64,000 nt of DNA from Rhipidocladum racemiflorum (taxonomy: Eukaryota > Streptophyta > Magnoliopsida > Poales > Poaceae). Numbering within the stretch: the first letter of the stretch is position 1; the number at the start of each line of letters is the position of its first letter. Below are positions 34,421-47,094 of this stretch, one piece after another. Below the pieces are notes generated by a model, which worked only from the letters and a program-made list of their open reading frames with translations, had not been told where the DNA came from and searched no databases. The stretch is from NCBI GenBank assembly GCA_036346355.1, contig CM070577.1, forward strand, positions 50,664,309-50,728,308. Direction: 5' to 3'. Made by a program: the position numbers and the translations under genes.

Positions 34421-37400
34421 ATGCCGAGGGGTAGAGGCCGTGGACGCCGTGGCCGTGGAGGCCAGGGCGAGGCTCCCAGGGAGTTGAGGAGTCTGTTGCT
34501 GAGGGTAGCGTTTCGCTAAATGCTCGTGGGCCAGCTCAGGAGGAGCTTTCAGACGGTGGGGCGGGGGTGCCCGCGCCGCAAATGAAGATTTAGTTCGAGG
34601 CTCTGCAGGGAGATTCGGGAGGCTGCGCCCGGCTAGCGGGCAGCCCTATTTGTTGTGCCTCCCCTATGATGGCCCTGTTGTTGCCCCGCTGCACGGAGCC
34701 GAGGATGAGTCTCAGGAGTGGATGTCCCTCCGTCTTGACACTTTCGACGGAGCGAGCACGCTAATCCAGTCCGCAGATTGGTGCGGTACATGGAAAGGCA
34801 GTTTGAGGTCCTAGATTTGACCTCGGTTCGAGAGGACTCGCTTTGTGGCTTTTCAATTTGAAGGGCCAAGATGATATCCGGTGGGAGGGTTACGCCGCTA
34901 GAGCCCCGATCGGGTCGATGACACAGGAGGACTTTGTGGCTCGCTCCGAGCCAAGTTCCATCCAGAGTCTTTCCTTGAGAGGATGGAGCTTACTCGACCA
35001 CTCTTTCCCGAGGAAAGAGGTCGGTGTGGCAGTATGAGAAGGAGTTCAACGGCGTGGTGCGCTGCCGGGCATTTGTGGCGGTAGACGATCGGGAGAAAGC
35101 TAGGAGGTTCCGTAGGGGCCTCAACCAGGAGTTCAGAGTTGTCATGGGGGCGATTGTCCTCGTGACTTACGCTCTGTGGTGGAGCAAGCGAAGGGCATGG
35201 AGCTCGAGTTGGAGCTCTCCGGGACAAGCGAGAACCAGGGAGGTTCGGGGTTCCTGCGGCCCAGCGGGGCCGTAAGAGGACCTTTGGTGGAGGAGGTGGG
35301 TCCTCTCGACCCACCTTCAAGAAGTTCAAGGGAGGACAGGCTCCTCCTCGGGGGCTAAGATGGGGCCGCCTGATGCGTCTTCTTCGCGGCGTTGGAAATC
35401 TGTGCCGGGCGAGGGCATGAAGTGCTTCAAGTGCGGTGGCGAGCACCGTGCTTGAGTGTGGTTGGACCAGGAGTTGCAACCAACTGCGGGCAAGCCCGGC
35501 CATATGGGGCAAGTCCGCCGGATGAACCCGGTAGCATCATCAAGTGGGAGGCGGTGCCTTCTCCTCCCACTCGGTAGCGTCTTCCAGAGGATCGGTGCAC
35601 ATGATGGCTGCCCTGTTTCTCGGCCACCCTTTGCGTGGCGCCACCCGGCGCATCTTGGTGCCCGCGGCCGTCTGCTCCTCCTCGATTGCCTCCTCCGCCC
35701 CAGCCTTGTTGGGGCATCGGCGAGTCAGGGCTCATACGTCCGGCGCCACCAGAGTGTGCGCTTTGCCGAAGCCGCCGAGTCGGTAGGGCATCGAGAGGTG
35801 GTTTCGTACTCTGCTCGTGGATTCCGTTGATGCCTTTGTTCTATTTGATTCGGAGCATCCTACTCTTTTGTGTCGTCGGAGTTTGCTAGTAGAGCTAAGT
35901 TGGGAGTTCAGCGGATTTACGAGTCCGTGTTAGTCGATTCTCCTGGGGTTGATTGCTAGTTCTTTGGTTTGCCTGGTTGCACCATTGCCATTGATGATGA
36001 GGTTTTCTTTGCCAATCTCATGGTGATCCATTGGCTCCTTTTGATGTCATTTTGGGCATGGGTGGCTGCATCGATGCCGTGCTAAGATCTGTTGTTTACG
36101 GAAGACAGCTTTCCTTGCAGGCCCGTCCGTGAAGAGTTGACCTTCAGGGTGGTATACCCTCGATTCCGTCTTTGCTTTGACTAGTTTGTTTTCTGGTCGG
36201 CGTTTGAGGCTGTTGGGTTTCCTCATGACTTTGTTTGAGAAACCATCTTCTTCAGTTTCCATTGAGGAGATTCCTGTAGTGAAGGAATTCGTTGATGTGT
36301 TCCCTGACGAGTTGCCTGGTCTACCTCCCGTGAGGAATGTGGAATTTCGTATTGATCTTGTTCCGGGTACTAGACCTATTTCTATTTCTCCATACCGCTT
36401 GGCTCGACCTTTTCAAGACGAGTTGAAGAAGCTTGATTGGAGGATTCATTGGCCAAGGGCTTCATTCGGCGTAGCGTTCGCCATGGGAGCACCGTCCTCT
36501 TCGTCTCGAAGAAGGATGGAAGTTGGCGTATGTGCATTGATTATCGTGCTCTTAATCAAGTGGCGATCAAGAACAAGTATCCTTTGCCTCGCATCGAGGA
36601 TCTGTTTGACCAGCCAAGGGAGCAAAGGTGTTCTCCAAGATTGATCTTGATCGGTACAATCAGATCCGTGTGAGGGAGCAGGACATTGAGAAGACCGCTT
36701 TCTCCACTAGGTATGGGCATTATGAATTTAAAGTTATGTCTTTTGGACTAACTAATGCCCCTATTTGTCTTTATGGAGGCGATGAACAGTATGCTACACA
36801 AGTACCTTGATGAGTTTGTGGTAGTGTTCATCGATGACATTCGATTTACTCTAAATCGGAAGAGGAGCATGAGCGACACTTGAGGCTTGTCTTGAGTACC
36901 ACGAGGGAATCAATTCTTTGCTAAGTTGAAAAAGTGCGAGTTACGGATTTGAAGTGGGTTTTCTTGGCCACATCATCAATCCAGAGGGCATATCTGTAGA
37001 TCCTAGCAAAGTCTCAGCAGTTTTGGATTGGAAGAGGCCTTCCAATGTCAAAGAGGTGCGTAGTTTCCTTGGGTTGGCTGGCTACTATCGGCGTTTTGTG
37101 CAGGATTTCTCTATCATTGCCAAGCCACTTTCACAGCTGACTCACAAAGGGATGAAGTTCCAGTGGACTGCAGAGTGTGAGCACAGCTTCTGCACTTTGA
37201 AGGAGAAGTTAGTGACTGCTCCTGTTCTTACCCTTCCCGAGCCGGGGAAGCGCTTCACTGTTTATTCTGATGCTTCTCGGTTGGGACTTGGTTGTGTGCT
37301 CATGCAAGACGGCAAGGTGATTGCTTATGCTTCGAGGCAGCTGAAAAAGCATGAGCAGAACTATCCCACCCATGATCTTGAGCTAGCCGCCGTGGTGTTT

Positions 37401-38044
37401 GCATTGAAGATATGGAGGCATTATCTGTATGGTGAGTCTTGTGATATTTTCACTGATCACAAGAGCCTCAAGTACATCTTTACTCAGAAAGATTTGAACT
37501 TGAGGCAGAGGAGGTGGCTAGAGTTGATAAAGGATTATGACCTCACTATCCAGTATCATCCGGGGAAGGCAAATGTGGTGGCCGATGCTCTTAGTCGCAA
37601 GACAATGCCCCCTGTTGTTGATTGTCTTGTTGCTGATTTTGAGCGTTTGGGAGTCTCCTACTGCTTTGCGGGGACCGTGCAGGCTGAAACTCAAATGATT
37701 CTTGAGTCAGCGATTCCTGAGCGTGTGCGAGAGGCACAGCAGCATGATCGTTTGCTCCAGCAAGTGAGGAAACGCCTTGAGGAAGGCAAGTCTGGAGACT
37801 TTACTGTTGATGATGCGGGAGCTTTGAGGTTTCAGGGCCGTCTGTGTGTACCCCAGAAATCTCAAGTGAAAGAAGACATCCTGAAAGAAGCTCATCGCAC
37901 CCCGTACACGGTCCATCCTGGGGAGACCAAGATGTACAGGGACTTGAAGAAGAATTTCTGGTGGAAAAGGATGAGAGTGGATATTGCCAAGTATGTGGCG
38001 TCTTGTGGGATTTGCCAGAAGATCAAAGCTGAGCATAAGCGTCC
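34421..38044 (+). pseudogene. Element B gag-pol, N-terminal part (interrupted)
   Basis: Begins MPRGRGRGRRGRGGQG, an Arg/Gly-rich gag start. Gag continues with KARRFRRGLNQEFR (~35095) and a zinc-knuckle region (KCFKCGGEH, ~35420), all with frame breaks. A protease DSGAS-like site follows at about 35845. Reverse transcriptase spans ~36290-36950 (KNKYPLPRIEDLFDQ, YGHYEFKVMSFGLTNAP, FIDD at ~36828). From 36954 the frame is open: thumb, RNase H (VYSDASRLGLGCVLMQDGK, TDHKSLKYIF) and the integrase zinc-binding region with Cys pair CGIC at ~38010. After RPA at 38044 the frame continues without a stop into gag of D2, giving a chimeric 491-codon ORF (36954-38429). Confidence 0.9.
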
Positions 38045-41000
38045 CGCACCACCAGTTGATATGCAGAGTTTTGGAGCCTTTCTTGCTGCTCAGACTCAGT
38101 TGATGCATGCTATGATGCAACAAATGCAGCACGTCACTGCTCAGGCCACTGCTAATCAAGTTAATCAGGGACCACGCCAGAATACCAGGCTGGCAGAGTT
38201 CATGAGGACTCACCCACCCACTTTCTCTGGGAATGCCAATCCATTGGAGGCCGATGATTGGTTAAGATCAATCGAGAGGAAGCTACACATAGCTCAATGC
38301 ATAGGGAATGAGAAGGTACTTTACGCTTCTCATCGGTTGGAAGGAACGACCGGCCGAATGGTGGGAGAACTTACGTGCCACGCAGAGAACCCTCAAGATA
38401 TCACTTGGGAAGAGTTCACGGTGCATTAAAAAGATTATCACGTGCTGAAGGAATCATGGACCTTAAGAAGGAGGAGTTCGAGCAGAAGCAAGGTAATCAG
38501 CCAAGTGGTGACTACGAACAAGTTCACACAGCTAGCACGCTACGCACCTGAGGATGTAGCGACAGACAAATCCAGACAGTCTCGTTTTATGAAGGGACTT
38601 AACTCAGGATTGCAAGTAGGGTTGATCACCCACACCTTTCCAGATTTCCAAGAGTTGGTGAATAAGGCGCTTATTCTTGAGGACAAGCGCAAGGAACTGG
38701 ATGAGAACAGGAAGCGCAGGATGCAACAAAGAAGGATCACGCCGAACGCATAGCGGCGCTGAGAGTTGCACCAAATCAATTCTTGATTCCAACCACAGAA
38801 TGCAACGAGGACACCATCCCGGCACCAAGACACGCCAATCGAACTACTGAGACCCGGCCCCCGCTAGAAACGCTACTCGAGGCGATCGGCATGAAGGCAG
38901 TGAGACGCTGCTACAAGCGCAACGAGCCAGACACTTTGCCAACAGATTGTCCAAAGAAGACAGCAGGAGTGACCCAAGTTCGCTTAAACCTAGGAACCAC
39001 CACAGCTAGGACGCCAGCACCAGGAGCCACACCCCAGACCGTGGTGAGAGGCCGAGTCAACCATGTCACCGCAGATGCACTGCAAAATGCTACGGACGTC
39101 GTACTGGGTAAGTTACTTGTTAACTCAGTACCTGCAACAGTTTTGTTTGACTCTGGAGCTTCGCATTCGTTTGTTTCGCAAGGCTTTGCTACTAGAAATG
39201 ATTTAAGGATTGCAAGACTTAAGTGCATGCTTTTAGTTCAAACCCCTGGTTCCGAACTCCGAACGGAAGTAGGATGTTCCGGGGTGAGAATACTAATAGA
39301 TGGAATAGAGTTCCTAGCAAACCTTATAATTTTGGAGACCCAGACCTTAGATGTTATATTGGGAATGGATTGGTTATCCAAGCACAAGGCTGTATTGGAT
39401 TGTGGACGAAGGACTATCTCAGTTGAGAGCAGTGTGGGAAGAAAGTGGAATTTCAAGCCAGCTGCGATTAGAGATGGACAGTTGATGGTTAACAGTACCA
39501 AGGCAATCAGCATAGAGGATGTCCCAGTAGTGAATGAGTACCCGGATGTCTTTCAGAAGATCTACAGTATGCCGCTTGAGACGAGGACATAGAGTTTGTA
39601 ATAGAGCTTGTACTGTACAAAGACCGATAGCAAAGAGACCCTATCGGATGTCTACCGAGGAGTTGGTAGAGATGAAGAAACAGCTAGAAGAGTTAATGGA
39701 GAAAGGATTTATCAGATCGAGTTCGCCGTGGGGAGCACCCGATTTTGTTTGTCAAGAAGAAGGGCGGAGTTTCGGGATGTGCATTGACTACCGTGCACTC
39801 AATGAAGTCACCGTGAAGAATAAGTATCCGCTACCCAGGATTGATGATTTGTTTGATCGATTAAGAGGAGCCGGAGTTTTCTCCAAGATTGATCTCGAGA
39901 TCGGGATACCATCGATTGAAGATCCGATCGAGAGGATATTCGAAGATCGCATTCTCGTCAAGATATGGACATTACGAGTTTCTGATTATGTCCTTTGGAC
40001 TGACGAATGCGCCAGCTTATTTCATGAATATGATGAATAAGGTGTTCATGGAATATCTGGACAAGTTTGTCGTTGTGTTCATAGACGATATCCTAATCTA
40101 CTCCAAGACAAAGGATGAACATGCCGAACACTTAAGGCGAGTTTTGGAAAAGCTGAGGGAACAGCAACTTTTCGCCAAGTTCAGCAAGTGTGATTTTTGG
40201 AAGGACAAGGTGGAGTTTCTTGGACATGTAATGACCATGAGAGAAGTCGCCGTAGATCCAAGCAAAGTAGAAGGCGTGTTACATTGGGAGGCGTAGAAGG
40301 CGTGACCCAGATTCGGAGTTTCCTTGGAATGGCAGGATACTACCGCCGTTTCATCGAAGGCTTTTCGACGATCGCGAAACCTCTTACGCAATTGCTGAAG
40401 AAGGAAAAGAAGTTTGCATGGACCAGGAATGTGAGGAAGGATTTCAGGAGCTGAAAAGCGATTGGCGTCGGCACCGGTGTTAGTTCTCTAGGATGTTGCT
40501 CAAAGCTTCGACATTTATTGTGACGCATCGCGCCAAGGACTTGGATGTGTCTTGTCTGAGAATGGAAAGGTCGTCGCCTATGCATCAAAGCGATTGAGGC
40601 CGCATGAGGAAAATTATCCGACACATGACCTAGAGTTAGGCTGCCGTAGTGCATGCTTTGAAGATATGGCGTCACTATCGATTGGAAGCAGATGTGAAGT
40701 ATATACGGATCATAAGAGCCTTAAGTACATATTCACGATCGGATCTGAATATGAGGCAAAGGAGATGGCTAGAGTTGATCAAGGACTATAATGTTGGAAT
40801 CCATTACCATCCGGGAAGGCCAACGTAGTAGCCGATGCTCTACGAGTCGGAAAAGCCATACCGTGAGTGCGTTGCTAGCCACAAGTCGGGATGAGTTATG
40901 TAAGGATTTTCAGAAAATGAGGATTGAGGTAGTACCTAGCGGATTCTTGGCGCATTGGAAGTAAAGCCTACTTTAGAGGACCAGATCCGAGAAGGACGAA

Positions 41001-42393
41001 GGATGATGACAAGATCCGCAGGATTAAGTCCATCAAGGAGGAAGGCAAGGCGGAGGACTTCAAATTGGATGAGCGAGGCACGTTATGGATGAAGGGTCGG
41101 ATTTGTGTGCCTAACAAGGAGGAGTTAAAGCGTGATTTTGGAAGAAGCCCATGACTCCAAGTACTCAATTCACCCCGAAGCGCCAAGATGTATCGGGATC
41201 TAAAGGAGAGATTACGGTGGCCGAGTATGAAACGTGAAGTTGCCGAGCATGTTGCATTGTGCGGCGTATGCCCGGAGAGTCAAGGCAATGCATCGAGAGA
41301 CCCGGCGAGGATTGCTACAACCGTGAAGATACCTGAGTGGAAGTGGGAGGAAATCGGAATGGATTTCATTACGGTTTGCTTAGAAGACTCAAGGGGTTAT
41401 GACTCCATATGGGTTATAGTGGATCGCTTGACCAAAGTAGCCCATTTTATCCCAGTGAAGACCACCTACTCGGAGATAAGTTAGCGAGTTGTACATGATC
41501 AGGATTGTTTGTTTGCACGGAGTGCCAAAGAGGATTGTATCGGACGAAGGTACCCAATTTACCTCAAGATTCTGGAATAAGTTGCATGAAGCCATGGGAA
41601 CCCGTTTAAACTTGATGACTTATCATCCACAGACGGATGGACAGATAGAAAGGTCAACCAGGTCTGGAGGATATGTTGAGAGCTTGTGCATTGGCTTATG
41701 CTACCTCTTGGGATAAGAGTTTGCCGTATGCCGAGTTCGATTACAACAATAGTTATCGAGCTAGTTTATAGATGTCACCTTTTGAGGCCTTTGTATGGTC
41801 GACCCTGTCGGACGCCATTGAATTGGAATGAGACCGGCGAGCGCCGTGTCTTTGGGCCTGATATTATTCAAGAGGCTGAAGAGCAGATCGCTATGATTAG
41901 GGAAAGGTTGAAGATAGCCCAATCACGACAAAAGAGTTATGCTGACAACCGTCGCCGGGATTTGAGTTTTGAACCAGAAGACTTTGTATACCTCCGAGTT
42001 ACGCCTCTCAGGGGAGTTAAGAGGTTCCATGCCAAAGGAAAACTTGCACCCCGTTATGTTGGACCATTTAAGATTTTGAGCCGCAGAGGCGAAGTTGCTT
42101 ATCAGCTGGAGTTGCCACAGTCGTTAGCAGGAGTACATGATGTATTCCATGTGTCCCAGTTGAAGAAGTGTCTTCGAGTTCCTGAGGAACAGACACCGCT
42201 AGAGTCAATTGAGTTGCAAGAGGATTTGACCTATAAGGAGTATCCCGTGAGGATTCTAGACACAATGGATCGAGAAACTAGAAACAAGTCAACCCGTTTC
42301 TGTAGAGTTCAGTGGAGCAACCATGCAGAGAGCGAAGCGACTTGGGAGCGCGAAGAGGATTTGAAGAAAGAATTTCCAAACCTATTCCTTTAG
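38045..42393 (+). pseudogene. D2 gag-pol polyprotein, 5' truncated
   Basis: Starts at gag residue ~26 (PPVDMQSFGAFLAAQ) because the start codon, leader and 5' LTR are deleted. Order: gag (to ~38750), nucleocapsid (~38900), protease with VLFDSGASHSFVSQGF (~39140-39190) and ILGMDWL, reverse transcriptase (~39650-40280, FIDDILIYSK at ~40078), RNase H (~40500-40740), integrase zinc region and core (~41150-41660), chromodomain-like end (STRFCRVQWSNHAESEATWE) to stop at 42391-42393. About ten frame breaks, many at sites where D3 differs by scrambled cag/ctg bases. Near-identical to D3 47177-51499. Confidence 0.9.
39108..39182 (+). other. Intron-like 75-bp segment over the protease active site
   Basis: Begins gtaagt and ends cgcaag, with a branch-point-like tttgact ~35 bases before the end. 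It encodes the DSGA active site in frame. Exactly this segment is absent from D4 at 23633/23634, where tactgg is joined directly to gctttgct. Confidence 0.45.
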
Positions 42394-42423
42394 TAAGCCC
42401 TGAATCTCGGGGACGAGATTCTA

Positions 42424-42439
42424 TTAAGGGGGGGAGGTT
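42424..42439 (+). other. Polypurine tract of D2
   Basis: A ttaagggggggaggtt-type purine run directly before the tgtaacacc LTR start at 42440; the same tract is at 51530-51545 for D3. Confidence 0.88.
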
Positions 42440-45400
42440 TGTAACACCCCAAAATTTTACTTTTCCTAAATTCATGTGTGATTTGGCACTTTGGTGAATT
42501 TTGGAATTTTCTGAATTTATTTGGATTTATTTGGAATTTATTTGAATTTATTCCATTTTGAAATAATTGAAGAATTTAATTTTGCAAGTAAATTTTTGTT
42601 GGAAATATTTTATTTGAGTCCAAAATGATCCAAAGTATTTTCCAGAATTTTTCTGGAATTTTTCTGAGTCATTTGCTATTTTTAATGAATTAAATGAATT
42701 ACTAGGAATTATTTTAAATATTAAATCGCTGGAAAATCAAACTTGGGTCAAGCATCGTTCATACGATCGAGCCCGAGTCGAACTTCGTGTTCGAGTCCGA
42801 CCGAGCCACGTGACTCGACCGAACCCACTCCTAACCCTAATCAATCCCAACCGTTGGATCAAGATCCAACGGCTGAGATCCGCCGACCCCGACCCGAGCC
42901 GTGTCCGGACCGGACCGCCGCGCCTGCGGCGATCGGGCCGTTGATCGCGCCACGTGGATCGGCTGCGATTGCGTCGTCTCCGCCGAGTCCGAGCCGGACT
43001 CCGCCGGTGAGAGCGCCGTGGACCGACTAGGGTTCCGCCGAGCACGCCTCCGGGGCTATTTAATGCCGGATCGCACCGAGGATCGCCATCCCACGCCGGT
43101 CCGAAACCTAGCTCACGCCGCTAGGATCCCCACCGTCTCGCTGCTATTGCTCGCCGGAGTTGGTAAAGCACTCCGCCGCGGTTTAGCCGTTTATGCCACC
43201 GTCGCCATCCTCCGCCGACGTTGACCCAGCATCCAGATCCCTTGCGTCAAGGCGCACCGTGCCTACCATCCACTTCGCCGGAGGGCCTGCGGCGCCGTCG
43301 GGCGTGTCATCGTCATCGACTCCGGCGCCGCAAGCCGCCGACGCCATTGCCGTCGCCGAGCTATCTCGGCCGTCCGATCAAGACCGCCGCGATCCAGATC
43401 TTGCCACGTCATCGCACGGTGAGGTTTCGTTACGATCTCTAGATCCAATCTCAACCATTGGATCTAAATCCAACGGTCCAGATTAACCGCGTTCACCCCA
43501 AACGCGTAACACCAGATCAATGCGGCCGTTGATTTTCAAATCAACGGCCTAGATCTAGCCACGTGGCCAGAAGGCCAACCGCCGCGGTCAGCGCGGTCAG
43601 CGCCGCGCAGGAGAACGTGTCTCTGACACGCTGGGCCCGCATGTCAGCGGCCCAGCCAAACTGCACCATGACGTCACGATGACGTCATGGCGGGCCCGCT
43701 TGTCAGCAGCTGTCCCAGCAGTGTGCTGACGTCAGCAATGACGTCACCCGAGTGGACCCACATGTCAGTCTCACGTGGAGCCGTGGACCGAGTCCACCGT
43801 AGACCCGAGCCAAGCGTGGACCAAGTCCATGGACCGGCTGACGTCAGCCAGCCAATCAGGAGCTGACACGTGTCCATGCTGACGCAATAATTAATTTCCG
43901 AAAAAAGAAAATGATTTAATAAATCGGTTTAATAATTGATTTGAATTTCAAAACTTCAAACGCTTATAACTTTTGCGTTTCAACTCCGATTTGAGCGATT
44001 CAAATTTCTAAATTTGTATAAAATTGAGATCTACCTAAATATGAATTTTATTTAATTTTTGGACTAAAGTTTTTCTCTGTAATATTATTTAATTGATTAT
44101 TTAAACTTTAAATAATCATAACTTTTATGCTTTTAACTCCAAATTTGACGATTCCAGTTTCTAAAAATCCAGAAAATTATGTTCTCTCTGTTTATGGATT
44201 TTATTTGGAGTTTTGGGATCTTTTTGCCTAGTGTTTATTTGTGTATTTGCTATTTGCACGCTTTACGAGTAGACGTTGAAGTCTGGGAAGGATTCAAGGA
44301 GAAGTGTTGACTCAGGATCCAACTCAAGACCAAGAGCAAGTACTTTTTGAAGGCAAGTTGTGCTTTGACCATGTTGATCCTATTTCGAAATCTATTTTGA
44401 TTTAAACTATTGCATACTAGTTCAATTAGCAACATACTTTGCTTAAACATGGGGATTAGATAAATACCAATTTGCTGTATGACACCTTGATTATCTAAGT
44501 ATGTGCCATGATCCCTTGTCACCCTAGTTGTGGTTTACTAGTTGGACATTATTAAATTGCCAACATGGGTTTAGACCGTTGTAGTATCTTTGCTTAGACA
44601 CGCTTTCGTGCTCATGACATGATTTTGGACAATCAAATGCTAATATGGACTTAATGTTATATTGAACCTGTTTTGTAAAAGTATCTTGTGTTGTTGACGG
44701 CACGTGGTGCATGGTAATCAAGTGGGGTTTGATAAACAGTTTTCGACCGGGGCATGTGGCAAGAGTAATCAGGTGGGCAGCTTGTGGCATTGGGAGTGTT
44801 GATTTGGTTTTTCGGGTAGTCTTGCCCTGGTCACTCTAAGGACTTAACCTTGCAAGCCTTTGAACTGGGTCATACTTGCAACCACATGGCTGGAATGGGA
44901 CGGCCCTAGTTGACTAAGTCGCTAAGGACTCACTTGTGGAGCCTCAGGGTGTCAATTACACCGTTTGTGTGATTGTGCGGGGAGCGATCGTGGTCGTGGC
45001 CGGATACCCATCTAACGGTGTGTTGGTCCCATACTTCGCCTTGGCTAAGGAAGGGATGGTGTAGAGCACGAACCTGGAGAGGACCACTGTGTTGTTTGAG
45101 GCTTCCAGAAGGCTTTGTTACTGAACTCGCCTTTGTGGTGTTTGACTGTATCTTGTGGGTAAAGTGCATAACCTCTGCAGAGTGTAGAATCTATTTGAAT
45201 AGCCGAGTCCACAGATCGGACAATGCTCGGAATTACAAATCAAGGGTTAGACTTTCTGAAAATAACTTGGATTTTAAAAGTTGGTTTGGTTTAACAAAGA
45301 AGATGATGGAAATATGGTTTATGATGGGGAAACTGTTTGTTAAACCTCTTGAAAAGTTATTTATGCTTTACTTATTTCTACCGCTTTGAATCTACTTTTA

Positions 45401-45880
45401 TTACTTGTCAAAAGCTGTTTACGCAAATATACCTTGAGCTATTCCTTTGTACCAAGCCATGCATATAGTATATTAGCTTGCATTCTGCATGACTTGTCGA
45501 GTACCAAGTACTCACCCTTGCCTCAACACAATACCAGTTGAAGAGGAGATTACGCTGGGGGAGGATTTCCAAGAAGACCCGTCTACTTAGGGGATGCGAG
45601 CCCGGTCGATTGCCTGTGGTATACTGGATGGCGCCACGAAGTTTATTTGATTTTCCGCTGCTATTATTTTTCTCTGAATAAGTTTCGCCTTACGAGGCAT
45701 ACATTTGTAACTTGACCATAAGGTCAAGTAACCAGTTTGTATATCTAAATAAAGTACTTTGATAGTGTCGTTTGGTATGATTGTGATATATACCGATGTT
45801 AAGACTGTGTGCACTAGCGCGTTCCTGGACTAGTGCTGAATACACAGAGGGTCCGGATTTGCAAATTCGGGGTCCCGACA
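42440..45880 (+). mobile_element. D LTR shared by D2 (3') and D3 (5')
   Basis: 3441 bp from tgtaacacccc to ggtcccgaca, near-identical to 51546-54993. It follows the D2 polypurine tract and precedes the D3 primer-binding site, so it serves both units, as in a tandem LTR-int-LTR-int-LTR array formed by recombination. Palindrome array in the first 1.1 kb; hairpin at 45499-45513, where the flanking ctg reads tcg. Confidence 0.93.
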
Positions 45881-45884
45881 GAGG

Positions 45885-45897
45885 TGGTATCAGAGCC
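45885..45897 (+). other. Primer-binding site of D3
   Basis: tggtatcagagcc four bases after the LTR end, an exact tRNA-Met 3' complement. Confidence 0.92.
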
Positions 45898-46105
45898 ATA
45901 CTTGACTGTAGGCTCAACCCTAGCTAGAATGGTCGTAGTGAGGATAAAACCTATTTTCTAAAGCTAAAAAGTTGTGAAGACAAGAAATGGCATCTCGACT
46001 TATCCCCTTCTCTCTTTTCTTGTCTCTTGCTGAAATTTTCCCTTACCTTGTCACAATTTTAAAAAAAAAATTTCCGAGTTCTTACGTAAAGCACTCTTGT
46101 GACAG

Positions 46106-46818
46106 ATGGAGGAAGAGTTCAACTACGTTGATCTGGGAGTTGGTCACGCCGCGGAACTTTGGCATATGCTACAGACTCTCGAAGATTTTGAGAAGCCCCA
46201 ATACCAAGTGGAAGTGATCAGACAAGCGGGATTGATCAAGGCTTGTGACGTGAGGATTGAGGTACCTGCTAGGAAAAAGGGCCCAGGCAATCGGCCGATA
46301 CACTGCACTGCCAGGAGATCTACAATGCAGATGGGTATCCAAGAAGTATCACGACGAGCAATGCGGCACATTACCCGTATCTACGCCCGAGAGTTGGAGA
46401 GTACGGTGTTCCTACTATCCGCAGCGATAACCTTCTCGACCCGAAGGCGATTCAGGATGAGGATGCCACGGTTACACAGTTGGCACGATTTGTCGTCGCC
46501 CAGGAGGATGTACTAGATAATACAAGCAAGGAGCTACAGAAGGCCCGCAAGGAGATCACGACAGAGAAGAACAGATGGCGGGAAGCTCAAGAGTATGTGG
46601 CACATCTTCTGCGAAGGATTGACGAGTTGGAGATGACTTTGTACGGACCAGACCCAGAACCAGTACTCGAGCTACACGAGCCAGATCCAGAGGAGTCAGA
46701 TCTCGATGAGGACACTGCTTCTTCGACTACCACAGAGGACACAGTTGCTGGACATGGCGATCGTTTCGCGCCTATGCCACAAAGACCTGCACCCAGGCCG
46801 TGGAGGCTTTCTCGATGA
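46106..46818 (+). CDS. ORF0 of D3, coiled-coil-like protein upstream of gag
   Basis: ATG at 46106 (MEEEFNYVDLGVGHAAEL). The frame shifts near 46290; the better continuation contains EIYNADGYPRSITTSNAAHY and LARFVVAQEDVLDNTSKEL. A charged, probably coiled-coil stretch (residues ~140-180, KARKEITTEKNRWREAQEYV) is followed by an acidic tail (EPDPEESDLDEDTASSTT) and the stop at 46816-46818. Total length ~235 aa if the frame is repaired. It lies between the PBS and gag. Extra ORFs upstream of gag are known in several plant gypsy lineages, and I recall one in rice RIRE3/RIRE8 (not verified). Function unknown. It is deleted in D1 between 6-bp repeats. Confidence 0.7.
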
Positions 46819-47094
46819 GTGAGCATAGGTTCTATAGTGAGACTCCTTCGCCGAGTCGCGTCATAGAATAAAGAGTCACCCTTTAGGCGTTAGACTCCAG
46901 AGTTAGTTCGATTTGGATTTTCATTGTTTGTCGAGTGTGCGATGTGTTGCAAGGCCCTTAGGCATTGTAAGCAGCCATACCAAGTTATTAATAATAAAGT
47001 TGGACCTTAAAGTTACCCTTTCGCCCGCATAAGTTCCATATTACTTGTCTATTCTTGTTTCCCTCTCATCTCTAAACCTAGAGCAAATCGACAG

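Noticed and set aside
34898..35512. 204-codon minus-strand open frame with Pro/Ser/Arg-rich text
   Set aside because: It is antisense to the GC-rich gag of element B, has low-complexity composition and no recognisable domain; an open shadow frame is expected there.
37707..38213. 168-codon minus-strand open frame
   Set aside because: Lies opposite the B pol/D2 gag coding frame and spans the junction of two different elements, so it cannot be an ancestral gene.
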